Shown here: one piece after another, positions 36,202 to 48,500 of the stretch | Layout: each line of letters opens with the position of its first letter | Numbering within the stretch: the first letter of the stretch is position 1 | Source of the DNA: Baylisascaris procyonis | Lineage: Eukaryota > Nematoda > Chromadorea > Rhabditida > Ascarididae | NCBI GenBank assembly: GCA_037389465.1 | Contig: JAZARR010000008.1 | Coordinates: 3,473,501-3,537,500 of the forward strand | DNA length: 64,000 nucleotides | Reading direction: 5' to 3' | Program-made: the position numbers and the translations under genes | The notes under the pieces: generated by a model | What the model was told of the DNA's origin: nothing | The model's input: the letters and a program-made list of their open reading frames with translations, nothing else | The model's database searches: none

Positions 36202-36540
36202 TATAACTGTAGGAAATTTCTGAAAGTTGAGTTTAGCACAGCAATCTTTAGCTGCCAGTGTGCTAGTGGCGAAATGAACATTTCCTCAAAAATTTTATCT
36301 TAGACGGGAAAAAATTAGAAACAAAAGACCTAAACAATAAATAGATATATTTTATTCATGGAATATAAATCAGCTAGCTGAAATGTCATAGAAAATTATA
36401 TTCCACGCGTATGATGGAATGTTTTTATTGCTGTTTTAAGAGCAGAGATCAACTCAGTAAGGAGACAGTGCGTGTTCACTACCGGTTTTTTTGAGGATTC
36501 ATCACAAACACCCAATAAACAAACCCCACTTTTTATTAGT

Positions 36541-36551
36541 TCATTTTGCAG
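36541..36551 (+). promoter_or_regulatory. Acceptor-like site 5 bases before an ATG (possible spliced-leader site)
   Basis: TCATTTTGCAG ends at 36551 and the ATG of the secreted-protein gene is at 36557. Such close spacing is typical of spliced-leader trans-splicing in nematodes. An ordinary upstream 5'-UTR exon is the alternative. Confidence 0.5.
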
Positions 36552-36556
36552 GTATA

Positions 36557-39500
36557 ATGAGCACGCTCCACATATTTCTCTTCTTGCTCGTCAACATTGT
36601 CGCTAATTCCTCTTCGTCAAAGCTTCTCGATGAGGTCAGCGATATCTTGCACTTTGCAATCACGCTCCTTTATTACAGATTTACTAGTTTCATTATAAGC
36701 TTGGAGAAACTTGCACTTGGAGTTCTAATCCTCCGTTGGAGTAGAAAGAAAACACTAAATAGAACCGTAGGAAATCCTCCCCCTTCCCCATGTGGAATAG
36801 TGGTAGTTTCATAGCTCGCGTAGTAGAATCAGAATGCGATCACTCAAAAGTTGCAAAGGGAAATTCAGAACAATGATGATTCACTTTTACTAAGAAGCTT
36901 TCGCGTCGCTAAATGTGACAAGGTGGCCTCGTTGAGACCGAAAAATGAGGTCAGAAAAAGAAATCGGTTTATTGTACATCAAGCCCTTAAGAGGCAGGTG
37001 GTGATAGCGGAAGCAGCATGGGCTTAGATTAAAACATTCATAATTATACACAAGATGTTTGATGCATACAGGTGGTATGAATTATAGGGTGCGCAGATTC
37101 GAGTATTCTTTGGAACTATATGCTAAGTGCATATCTCTGAATGAGTTCACGACACGCAAATTGCACAATCTCAGAATATTTAAATTTGCATATGAAGCAA
37201 TGTGTTTAGAATATTCTAAGCTATTGTAGAGTTAGAGAATTATGCTGTCACGTTGCTTTTTGAACCATGTTCCACGAAGGCATCATTTTTTGTTACTTTC
37301 ACCTTCAATTATATGTAGACTCAGGAAAATTCTTCAGTCAAGTATGGGATATTTTGATTGTAATTAATGCATTTATATTTGATGGCGTTTAGATCAGTGA
37401 AAGTGGCGTTGAAATTCTGGAGAAAGCACGTGACGGAACACAAATAAGGCAATGTTCTTGTGCCGAACAGGACACATGCGTCAAAGAGATTGAAAGCGAT
37501 ATTCTCAAATGTTCAAAGAGTTGCTTCGGAAGTGTGGAAAAGGTAAGATTATAAAATTTACTATTTTATATCTATAATCGTTCAGGGTAGAGTATTACCC
37601 GTAGGAGAAAGAATCTCATCTCATAGAATTAGAAAATCTTCAAGTCGTCTGTTGATACAGGACATTCTTGTTGAAGAATAATTAACTGCCATAATTTCGA
37701 TCATTAGACGAATACATCAATGTCCTTATGCTGAATATGAAACTCGTAGATAGGATCACCTAATGTACGACAAATGTTGCGTTCATCAGCAAAGGTTTGG
37801 CATTATTCGAAATATTATCGGAAACATCGTTAGCATATGCATGAAAAACAAAATAGGACACAAGATACTTCCTTAAGCGATATCGAATCAAATTGATTGG
37901 CTAACTCCAATTCTTGCTTTAAAATTTCGCTCACAGTGGAATGTGCTGATCCACCTTAGAATCGAAGATAGCTGCTGATTAACAGTGTTTCTGACAACGT
38001 TTTAAAGAATATCCAGCTGCTTGCTGAAAATTATAGATATTTTAGAAACTTTGCTCAAGTAATCCCATTATCAGTAGTGAAAAATTGCAAGCAGTTTGCG
38101 TGGGCGTCATGCTACTCGTATTTTACAGGATTCTTTTATAATCACTCAACTCAAACAACTATCAAATCATAAACCACCATTATCAACTTATAAGGAACCC
38201 TCAAGTTAGCGTAGGTTGCTTCAGCTTGTTGCCTTTTACTTATAAGAAGTTTATGTGATCAGTCGGTCCATCATTCGTGGATGCGTTTGTTCTCATATTT
38301 ACTCTTCTCCCAGCCTTACTTTACTGAATGAATGTAATTCAAAGCATGCAAAAAAGTAACGATGAAAGCAAATTTAATAGTAGTAGATGTTTAGTGTGGT
38401 ATCATGGCGAGTGGTATGGTGGTCTTGTTCGTATAAAATCTTAGCTAATAGAGATCACGATCCACAATCGATGCTAACGGCATAATGCTATGAAAAGTAT
38501 CTTTAAAATAATATTTTTTTAGATGAAATTCAATATATATTTCAGTTAACAGCACAAACCGAACAATTGCGAGCATGCTTCGAAGCACGTATTTATCTTG
38601 CCGAGAATTTCCTCAAATGTTTCATCGAAAATATCGAAGGGTTTGCATAACGCTTTATAAATCTTTATAATTTCATAGTTTATAAATATAGTCTATATTG
38701 TTTCAATTATTTCAATCTCATATTTTATAAATGATGGTCCATCTATATTAAATGATGATCCGCTACGATAGTTACCGATGATTCTTTTGTACGAAATAAA
38801 GCTTGAAATATTGGCTAACAACTGCCTAGCATATTATATTGAATCCTGAGCAATTATGCATAACTGAGCGTAGCTGTGTTGATTTTAAAAGTGTTTGTGA
38901 TGAGGTATACGGCAGATTGCAAGTACTTGTAACGCCAATGACGATGGCAAACCTTTATTATCATCAACAAAATAGACGAAAAACAAAATCAACGTAGAAA
39001 TAAGAAAATGAAACACATTAAAAATTGACGACAATAAACATATCAATCAAACATTCTCGAAGAATTCACTAACATCTCGTTTAGAATAAATTTTAAACAT
39101 AAAATAATTTAGGAATGATTAGAATTTTTTGAGGTAATTGATTTAATATAATAATGATTCTGTTGGTGGGAAGAACAATATTTGCTTGTATCTCATCTAT
39201 AACTTTAAGCTTGAATTTTTAGACTATTTCTCTATCATTAGAAGCGTTCTGAAACAAAATTTTATTGTATTGATCACTATAATTGGAGATTTTTAATAGG
39301 ATTATTTACAACTCCTTTGATTTCTGATGTCTGTAGACTTCACTGCCCATGTCTTCCATCATAGCTTATCTAGGATTAACGAAATCCAACTAATCTTCAA
39401 GTAAATGGTTTCTAGAGAGATTGCAATAAACCTGACTTTTAGAGTCTTATAAGGCCATAAATAATAATGCCAAAATCGACAATGGATAAGAAATATAGTT

Positions 39501-42500
39501 TGCGCATAAGCATCCATTAAACCAGTGTTTCCATTGACTTATCATTGCAGTAAGTAGTAAAGCGTAAGTTCAATAGATCGAACGTATGTCGTAGATCCTT
39601 GACTAGTTCATTTTTTTTTTTTTTTTTGCGAAATACATCTGAAAGTTGACGAAGCTTCACTAGCCGAGGTTTTAGATGACTCGATCTCAATCTGCATCAA
39701 GATAGTTTAGAGTGATGATCACTTCTTACTGTTTACTTCTTACTTCTTACTGTATTAAAGTGATGGTTACATCTTAGTGTTTGCAGATTTTATTTCCGTT
39801 TCCTACTTCTATTTCTTTGTACGTTTACGAATAAGTCAGAAAAATATTTTCTAAGAAAAAAAAGTTTTATTGGAGGAAAAGTTATACACAGTTTAAGTAT
39901 TCCATAGATTCATACGCATTAATCATTAAAGAGAGTCATTCATGACCGTTTAACTCTTTCTCTTTCTATCTCTCCCTCTCTCTCTGCTTTACTGTCAGCC
40001 CGTTCACCAATACTAGTTGTTATAAACTCTGCTGAAAACTTTGTATTTTTCGTCGATCGTATTGTAACTGTTTCATCTTTCGGCGAATCATTTCAGATGT
40101 CATGTATTCATTTCCCCTTATTTCTGCATTACGAAGTCAGATCATTCGGTTGGCCATCACTTAAATTGTTCCCTCAACTTTAATAAGTGCACTAAGTGCG
40201 GCTGTCAATAATCTATGCTATATATCAGATGCGTGAAAAGTGAAAACGGTCCAATGATACCCCGAGTTGATATCAACGAATTGATTCGACTTGGTAAAGA
40301 AAGGATACATGCTCAGGTAGAGCATTTCACAAAAACGCTCGCTAAACCATTCGATCGTAAGTAACTATTTCGGCATTTCAAAGATTTTTTCACCTGTTCC
40401 AATTCCAGGAATAACTTCTAATGAGATTTTAATTAACTATATTCGTTTACTCCACAGTAATTGATGTTTTTTTTCCCTAAGCAATAATAAAAATGGTCTA
40501 GGATTAACAGGTATTTATTTCTATTCTAAGACTCATAAAAATTTAGAAAACAATTCGACGATTTTTGCAACAAGTTGAATGGCGCCGATCGATATGCAGT
40601 ATTCAAAATATCCTTCAGTAGACATATGTTTCGCAGATTCAGTTTTGCTCCTAGTGTTTCGTAAGATTGAAAATTTGTTCACCATTGAAAGTATTTTAAA
40701 AGCGAAATTTGTCTTCATTTTGCAGCAATCATTCATTACCTATTGAGAAGTTGGTGAAAAAGCGATATGAGGAAAGCAGATTCGTTATCAGTGAATAATG
40801 ATAGTTTGCACCGGGCAAATGTCTCTTTTAAATTCAAAAACTCTTAGGTACCCTTTCCAATAGTGCTAGGAAAATAAGCGAATTTCCGAAGGAAGAGATT
40901 CTGCGATTTCTTCTTCTAAAGCTTTTGTACCCACAACAAAATCTGCTAATTCAAATGTCATTACTGCAGCGTTTCACTCAAATGATATCGGGGATAGAAT
41001 AGCGCAAAGACGGACTAAAATTGAGCCTATATAGAAGAAGGACATCAATAGAAGGGGAAGGAACATTGTCTTAATTGCATAGACGTGGTAGCGTTCAATT
41101 CGCCTTATAAATAATAACCCCCATAGTGTAGGCATATATGAAAAAAAAATTTAGATTTATATTTTTGCAGGGATGTTGGCTGTGGCAGCCGAAATTGGAG
41201 AATGTGCAAAGGAGTGTGTGCTGAAGAAGAACAAAGATGGCTTCTGTTTCGATAGAATGAGGTAAGCTGATGCTTACCTTTAAACGAAATTGCATTTCGA
41301 GTGAACAAATAAATGACGCGTTAAAACTATCAAGATTACTAGAATACTGCTTGTTAAAGTTTAATTGTAAGGAATAATAAGCTTGCATATAGAAAGATTC
41401 ATTTCCGAGAGGAACAATATATGGCTTGTCCTCATTATGGTAAATCCTTGACCATGATTGAATGAACTACAATGAGCTCCTTTATTGGACCACCTTTAGT
41501 GTGCAAATTCAGATAAGAAAGTATCGAAGAAATTCACTATTAACTGCTTAGTTTCTGATACATTATGCCGCATCATCGAGTAGGTCAATCGCTTAGAAAA
41601 TTCTCTGAAAAGGTCAAGAGAACATGAAATTAGAGATGTGTTTTAAAGGCTAATATCATTGCAATATTTTCTTGTTCCATAAAATTAGAAATATAATAAT
41701 TCTGTCAAATAATCATTCTATGAGTAGTGAATTTTCTATGAGCCTAAATAAATGCTTTGAAAAATATTCTTAACTCCTCTAGAACTACGCAAAAAATCTC
41801 CGAGTGAATTTCACAATAGCCTATCGTTTTTCAGGTGTCAACCAAAACTTGATCTTAAGAGGGCGCAAAAAACTCTCCGAAAGTGTTCTAAGAAACTCGA
41901 TTGGAAACGAGAAGCTGGAGCACTTTGTGAATGCGCCGTTAGAGCAGGAATTAGGTTAGTGATGTATTCATTGCTCTAAGACTTAATGTAATGCTTGTTG
42001 AATCATAACGCCACCTATGATCATCTTATTCCTCAGTCACTATCCCTCTATATGAAAATTTTAACAAGAGATATTATCGTTAATGATAAATTTTTAAGGA
42101 GAATTAACAAGACAATAGCATAGTACATTTTGCATAAAGAATTTCGGTGAGAATTGCCGATGAGAACAAAATTGCGAGAATCTTTAAGAAAACAAGAAAA
42201 TGCCAATTTATTTTTGAAAGGAATATTCCAATCAGCGATAACGAAGAATGAAATCTGCGAAGATGGAATCCTTGTCAAAGCAGAGAAAGCATATATGTGT
42301 AAATTTATTCACTGTGTAGCATAAATGGGAGCGTTGAGAGTGGGAAAATATTTGAAAAGTCAACCGAGATGACCTTGGTGACGAAGTGATGAGACGATTA
42401 TGGTGTTGGACGGTGTTCGCCTGGACGAGATGAGGCGAGCAGACGATTCGTGCGACGGACAGAGCTGATAGGATGCGATGAGAGGAAGATGAGAGTCTCA

Positions 42501-43275
42501 GAAGCGATCATGAGTATTCTTCCCGTTTAAATCCTATCCTCCCAGATGCGCACCAGGCAACGCAACTCCGCAAAATGTTTACTTGCTGAAATTAGACTGC
42601 CCTTCCCAATAGGCAACATCTCTCCCCTACAGAAAGCTTTCTATGCCACATCTTTTCGATGCATTAAGCTTGTATTTTCCCATAGGTTTCCAATGCGTCA
42701 TTTCGATTATTTGAGTATTAATTTCCAACGTTATGAAGCAAACGTCGTCAGTGTTCTTGTGTTGTTAAAAAAATCTCGTGGTAGTGTGGCAATGGCCTCA
42801 ACATGCGCTCTCCAACATATGCAAAGCAATTTGTTTGCTGGTCGAAAAGTCAGGTCAGCAATGACTCAAAATTTTTGAAAAAAATCAAAAACATTTAGAA
42901 AAAAAATAAACAAACCGGTTTACAATGAAGCAAAGATGAAGACCAATTCAAATAAGTGGTCATATAAATAAGTGGCTAATTCAGTAAGTAAATAAGTGGT
43001 CAACGACATGCACAGAGAAATGAATGAATGAACACAATAGGAATTCTTATGAAATAAATAAAGAGATGATACTCTATATGCCTCTCATAGATTCTATGTT
43101 ATCTGCTCACTAAAAATGCCGATTTCCATATTTTTTGGCAACTATTCAATGAATTGAACACCAAATTATATTAGTAAAAAATTATTGTTAATTTCAGTAA
43201 GAAGATGAAAAAAACACTTCAATTTTCAGAGAACTCGATCAGTATTGTGCGTTAATTCATTCGATTAGTGGATGA
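36557..43275 (+). CDS. Secreted cysteine-rich protein, nematode CPG4-like, 235 residues
   Basis: Seven exons join in perfect phase: 36557-36634, 37393-37542, 38546-38640, 40229-40356, 41171-41261, 41835-41954 and 43230-43275 (stop TGA). The first 16 or so residues (MSTLHIFLFLLVNIVA) form a signal peptide. The mature part has 16 cysteines in paired patterns: QCSCAEQDTC and KCSKSC, then ECAKEC and GFCF, and CECAVRAG near the end. An even count suits eight disulfides. The spacing and segments such as GPMIPRVDINELIRLGKERI resemble nematode-only secreted proteins annotated with the chondroitin proteoglycan 4 domain. That label comes from family memory and no enzyme activity is implied. No Ser-Gly-rich chondroitin attachment region is obvious. 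The donors at 36634 (GTCAGC) and 38640 (GTTTGC) are non-ideal, but phase and cysteine pattern support them. An AATAAA lies at 43460-43465. Confidence 0.82.
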
Positions 43276-43459
43276 TGCTCCTTAAAAATATGAGCACAGT
43301 CGACAATAACGAGAAAATACTTCCAATTTCAAGCATAATTTTTAACATTTTCGATGGATTTACTCGCGTTTGTGTTATAAATGTTCACTCCGATTCACGA
43401 ATTTCTTGAATTCAATGTTTACATGAAGTATATTGCGATATAATGCACATATGTGTTAT

Positions 43460-43465
43460 AATAAA
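43460..43465 (+). terminator. Polyadenylation signal AATAAA for the secreted-protein gene
   Basis: It is the first canonical hexamer found after the stop codon, about 185 bases downstream. In such AT-rich DNA it may be coincidental. Confidence 0.4.
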
Positions 43466-45351
43466 CGAATGACCTCTTTTATGCAACTCATTTATGCATA
43501 GCTGCTGATTTTTACCTCTAGTTAAATAAATGACTGTTTTCTTGACGCATAATGAAATGCTTAGGTGAATTATTTTTGCTCGAAATGATAAAACATTGCT
43601 CCTATCCCCTTACATCTTAGATAAAAACCTATTCTTTAATCAAAGAATTCCCTCTGAAAAAAAAAGCGAAGAAAATAGAACATTCCACTTCAATATAAGA
43701 CCACTTCTCTAGAAACTTGGTAGAGATAGAAAACCCCCCTTAGTACAGAATACTGTTTTCGATCTAGAAAATCACGTTGAAATCACACCTTGAAATTCTC
43801 CTCGAAACGATGGATGAAAATTAGGATGCTTATATGCTTTAGTTGAAGCAGACACAATACTTCTGCTGCATTTTTCAAATAGCTACAAATTGACGAATTT
43901 TTTTTATTCATCTTAATGTGTCGTACCATATCGGAATCACATTCCTGAACTTATTGAAACATTGCAATGTTCGTTGAAGAAGATCAATGCGATGGTCATT
44001 TCAACACAACATATATTTCCGCCTATATGAAAGCGAATGAGTGATATGTGCTAAACACAACCCTCCAATCATTTTAAAAGCAATTCACCATTACTGGCAA
44101 TTGATCAATTTCACTACTAAATTACAAAAAAAACAAAAAAAAAACAACACAAAAATTCAAAAGAAACATTATCCATTTACAGCCAAATAAACAAACATAA
44201 AAATTCAAATAAACATTTAATTGTGAAGTTTTTGAAGTGATTTCCACATATACATATACATGGTAAAATTCGGAACGGCGGATTCATCATTTTTAAAGTG
44301 GAATTAAGAAAAAGCATGCTAAACCCGTCCAACATAAACCCTAAGAAGAAAAAAAACTCCACTATAACTCTAAAACCAAACGATCTGTACACACCTCATC
44401 ATCGAAGCAGAAACACAATTCCCGCTACCAGTATTTATTCACTTCATATGAATAATGAAAGAAAAACAAAGACACTTTGATAGGTGGGAAAATATCATAT
44501 GCCCCAAAAACGATTGCCTTTAGGTAATATAAAAATTGAACGCTTGCACACATTAATCTCTTCTCAAAAACTCCTAGAACCGAGATGATCCTATTTTATT
44601 AGCGAGGATTATATCCCAAAGAATTGTTAATTGATGTACGTTACGGAATCGTTCGATTAAGAAACTCGCAAAGACAATATTGTATTAAAAAGAGTACGCA
44701 TCTGCCCAAACAATTTCTATTTAATTGCATAAATATCAAACAAACATTGCAATAAACTTATCAGTATTCCCAACAGCACTATGCGCTAGCCTAAAACGAA
44801 AAATCGAGCTTGCATTAAGCGAGAGGTAAAAAAAAACGATTAAAACACATTTGTATTAAAAGTGAATGGCTCACGCTTTAGAACAAACGTGAAAACCCAT
44901 TAAAAATAAAAGAAGAAGAAAGATTTCATGGAAAGACAACGGGTAGATGGCATTTGATTCCAAAAATGTTCCTCTTAACTAGGCAGCAAGAATTCATTCA
45001 TGAAATTATCTCCACACGTTTGATATTTGGACTATAACTTCACATGGCCTAAAAATCGTGTATATACACTTTTCAACGAATTGTCCTTAGAAACCTACAA
45101 TAATTTCGTTTTCATTTTTAAAGTAAACATTTAAAAGCTTTCAAGGCACTAATGCATAGAATAGAAGATGCAAGAGAGGATGGTGGTCTTTTCAACCCTA
45201 AAACGGATGGGTTTTGTAAAGATCAATGTCAGAAGTTTATCCCTGTTGAGCCCCCCCCCCCCCTCTCCCCTTCTCTGCAGACCTATTTTCAGTGCTCCAA
45301 CTGGAAATTGTATCCCATAAAATTTTATCTTTTGCGGCCTACTCAGGGCCA

Positions 45352-45357
45352 TTTATT
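45352..45357 (-). terminator. Polyadenylation signal AATAAA for the CoREST gene
   Basis: TTTATT on plus gives AATAAA on minus, about 150 bases after the stop codon. Confidence 0.4.
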
Positions 45358-45506
45358 GTTACTAAGCAATTTCTTTCATACCTTTCACTCTTTTCTGCCT
45401 CAAACCTGACATACAACAAAAATATATTTTAGATAGGACTCCACTGAAGTCATCCTCTATAATAATGGATATATCATGCCTATCTATTGAGCAAATCAAA
45501 ACTGCG

Positions 45507-48500
45507 TTAACGGGTCAACGATACTGCCGACTCGTTCATAAGAGTGGCCCCACCGTTTGCATTTCTGGTGGTCATTCGTGTTATCACTGGTTCCCAAACG
45601 ACCCGTTGAGAACGTCTTGCGGTTCCGTTCTCAACACCACCGCCGTTTTCCCTTGCAACTCTCAAGCCATTCGACGACTCCCCGTCCGATTTATGCTCCT
45701 CACTCTTGAGCAATTTGTTATGTGAGCTGATAAGCTGAAAACAAATATTAACTCATTAAAAAAAAGTAAAAAACTGCAGTTATGCATCAAGTGGATATGT
45801 AAGTATGCGCATAAAGAAAAGTACATACATATCCCCAGGTGTTCGATGGTGTAATGTACGCCATAGAAAGAGCAACTCTACGTGCTTGTTCCACCACAAG
45901 AAACTGGTGTTCAAAATGTGAAAATTCAAAAACACCTGTGGAACCTTCTATCCCTCTTCCACAGCGATATACCAGTGGTACCATCAGAACATCTTCTTTT
46001 CCCTCCCCCACAATACTATACTTTCCATATCCTTCTTCCCCTGTGCAATAATAAATCCTTCGTTCTTCTCGTTCTCCGATCGCAATATAGCTCAAATAAA
46101 ACCGGAAACATCACAAAACTGACCTGCTACAATCTTGTCACCTATTTTTTGCTAAATGCTTTAGTTCCAATCCATCACTCGAGCGCAATCATACTTCCTA
46201 TGAAAGCACTTTCATCGTTTCTTAATCGCAATCACAGAAGCTAAAATCCAACTGCCCAACAAAAAAGTCAACACTCCGGGCGAACAAGAAATAAAGATGA
46301 GTAAGAAATTTACATATTCGAGGCGGAACACAGACTGCTTGTCTTCATAAAAGCGTCGTACCATATCCGGCGTTTTCGTCTTCAATGATTCAGCAACCGC
46401 TTTGAAATTTTTCCCGAAACGACAGAAGCCTGAAAATCAGCCGGATCTTATCCACCGAGAAAACGACCTCATTAAAAAGTGGAAACGTTTACCGAAGAGA
46501 GTGATATAATATGCACTTTCAAAATTTAATGCACCACGCCAGTTAGTTTTATCAATCGCCAATAAAACATGCACGCACATTATCTATGCGTTGAATGATT
46601 CAACTGCTCACATAAATCTACAAAGGATTCACTCTCCGAACCGACCAATTAGAAAATGCGAAATCCCCTATAAATATACAGACTTCTTAGCACCTTAAAG
46701 TGATCGTAACTAATTTCAAAAGTGATTGGTGAAGTTGAGAGATAGTTCAGTGAGTTAGCCCGAGGAGCAGATTACATATATTCACCAAATTGGGAGCTCT
46801 AGCTTCAATGAATGTCTAGTCCAAATGACCCGTTACATTGAATACTTATATGCAGAATGCCCATACAAAGAAACACCTACTCGATCCGAGTTAAACATGG
46901 TTGTGGAACTGAATAAAACGAAGTTGCATTCATGGAAATCGATCAGGATTGCATATAACACATATGCATATTTCCTTGGACAACTTAACGCGCGATGTAT
47001 TTTAGCTGATCGAGGAATGACAAAGGTTTTTAGTATAGAAGTTAGCTTGAAGAAAACGATGATAACTGTCGAACACAAAAGATTATACTATGTTTCTCGT
47101 TTCCTAGGCCAGGTTTATTGTATTTCGGCTCTCTAAAATGGAGAAGTTAAATAGAAATGAAATTTAAAGCATGAACTCCGTTCAGAAACAAGCATATATT
47201 CGAGTAAAATCGCAAAATAGTAAACACATTCATGGGCACTTCTATCTTTCAAGTATCTTTGAGATTTCCATAAAAATTGCGACCCATTGTAATAAAAAAG
47301 CTTTCAAGAAGGGATCGAGGAAATGGAACGAAGAAAAATGATTAATGATTACTATGAAATCCAGGACGAATTCCCGAAAAAAATATTTGGTTCCAGTTCC
47401 AATAAAATATCTAGAGAAAAATAAACGGTGGTCAATAAAGATACGTGGAAAAAAGCCAAACAGGAAACTCAAACGCATGTAAATTCTTTCCTTCCACCAG
47501 AATACTATAATCCAAATCTTCCTTGCAAAAAGTTTTTTGCCCTTAACATCTACGATTGCGTTAAAAAATTCACCTTTAAGAGCTTGTAGTTCCTCGTCAA
47601 CACTCCATTCGGACTTTCGTTCAAGGCGAATCTTTGAATAATGGGACGTATTGAATGAACAGCTATGAGTGCTCGCAGGAGTCTGAGGCTGCGTTTTGAA
47701 ACTGAAATAAAGCACTCGTTTTCAGACATAAACCAACATTTGAACAGACAATGCTTCGTTGAGATATACATTAGAAAAAAGGATATGAGAAGCACAATAG
47801 TGATATAATCTACCTTGCTGTCGAAGAGGACGCTACAGCATCCATTGGTTTCGTACCTAAAATTCAATCCGTTGAAAAGGAAACACATACAACTTATACA
47901 AGCCAATGTCAATATAAAATGTGTCTTTGACCATTAAAACGCTTGCAAGTGCTTTGAACAAGTTTTGATTTAATTCCAGTGATGCTTTTTTCTTGAATAG
48001 TCTTTTCTCATGGGTTTTCATGAAGCAATTCCACATGCATGTCTCTCCTTCAATTCAACGACTCTACAGCAGCAAGACTGAAATTCTAGAAAAGAGTTTT
48101 CCCTCTCAAAAAATGTCCCCAGTGCTACTCGCTGATATCACATATGACGGACCAAAAATACATTATTCGAAGCTTCAGAAAATGAATAAATTGGAGAAAA
48201 AAAAAGAAAATATATATAAAATTCGCAGAAAAACAAACTCGATTCAATTTCTATTAACTTCAATGGTACGGTGAACGGGCGAGGTCGTTTCAATCTCCTG
48301 AAATTCCAACCACTATATTCATTACTCAGTAAAAAACTCATTATAATAAACAGTTGACCATCAACAACATAGCAATCAAAGCATCAAAGGTATGGGCGTA
48401 ACTTAACCTAATATGGTCTTCAGAGCGCATTTATGGATAACAATAAACACCTAGATGTCATAGAGATCTATGAATAAGACGGATATTCATATTCAGCCGT

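Larger units (their letters stand above)
31518..36556. other. Intergenic, SINE-like relics and a TA tract
   Basis: The stretch is AT-rich. Open frames of up to 129 codons (32893-33282 plus) have no motif, splice support or protein-like composition. Two tRNA-derived SINE-like segments and a TA tract are listed separately. The promoter of the plus-strand gene at 36557 should lie near the right end. Confidence 0.4.
43276..45506. other. Convergent intergenic region
   Basis: It separates the 3' ends of the secreted-protein gene (plus) and the CoREST gene (minus). Apart from the polyadenylation-like signals and a run of 13 C at 45251-45263, I see nothing in it. Confidence 0.5.

Noticed and set aside
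45787..46244. Overlapping open frames on both strands of the last CoREST intron
   Set aside because: Three frames are open at once with no domain. The CoREST exons on either side join in phase without this segment.
47993..48274. 93-codon plus-strand frame opposite the CoREST gene
   Set aside because: AT- and Lys-rich, with no motif; it is antisense to a CoREST intron and to exon 48297-48239.
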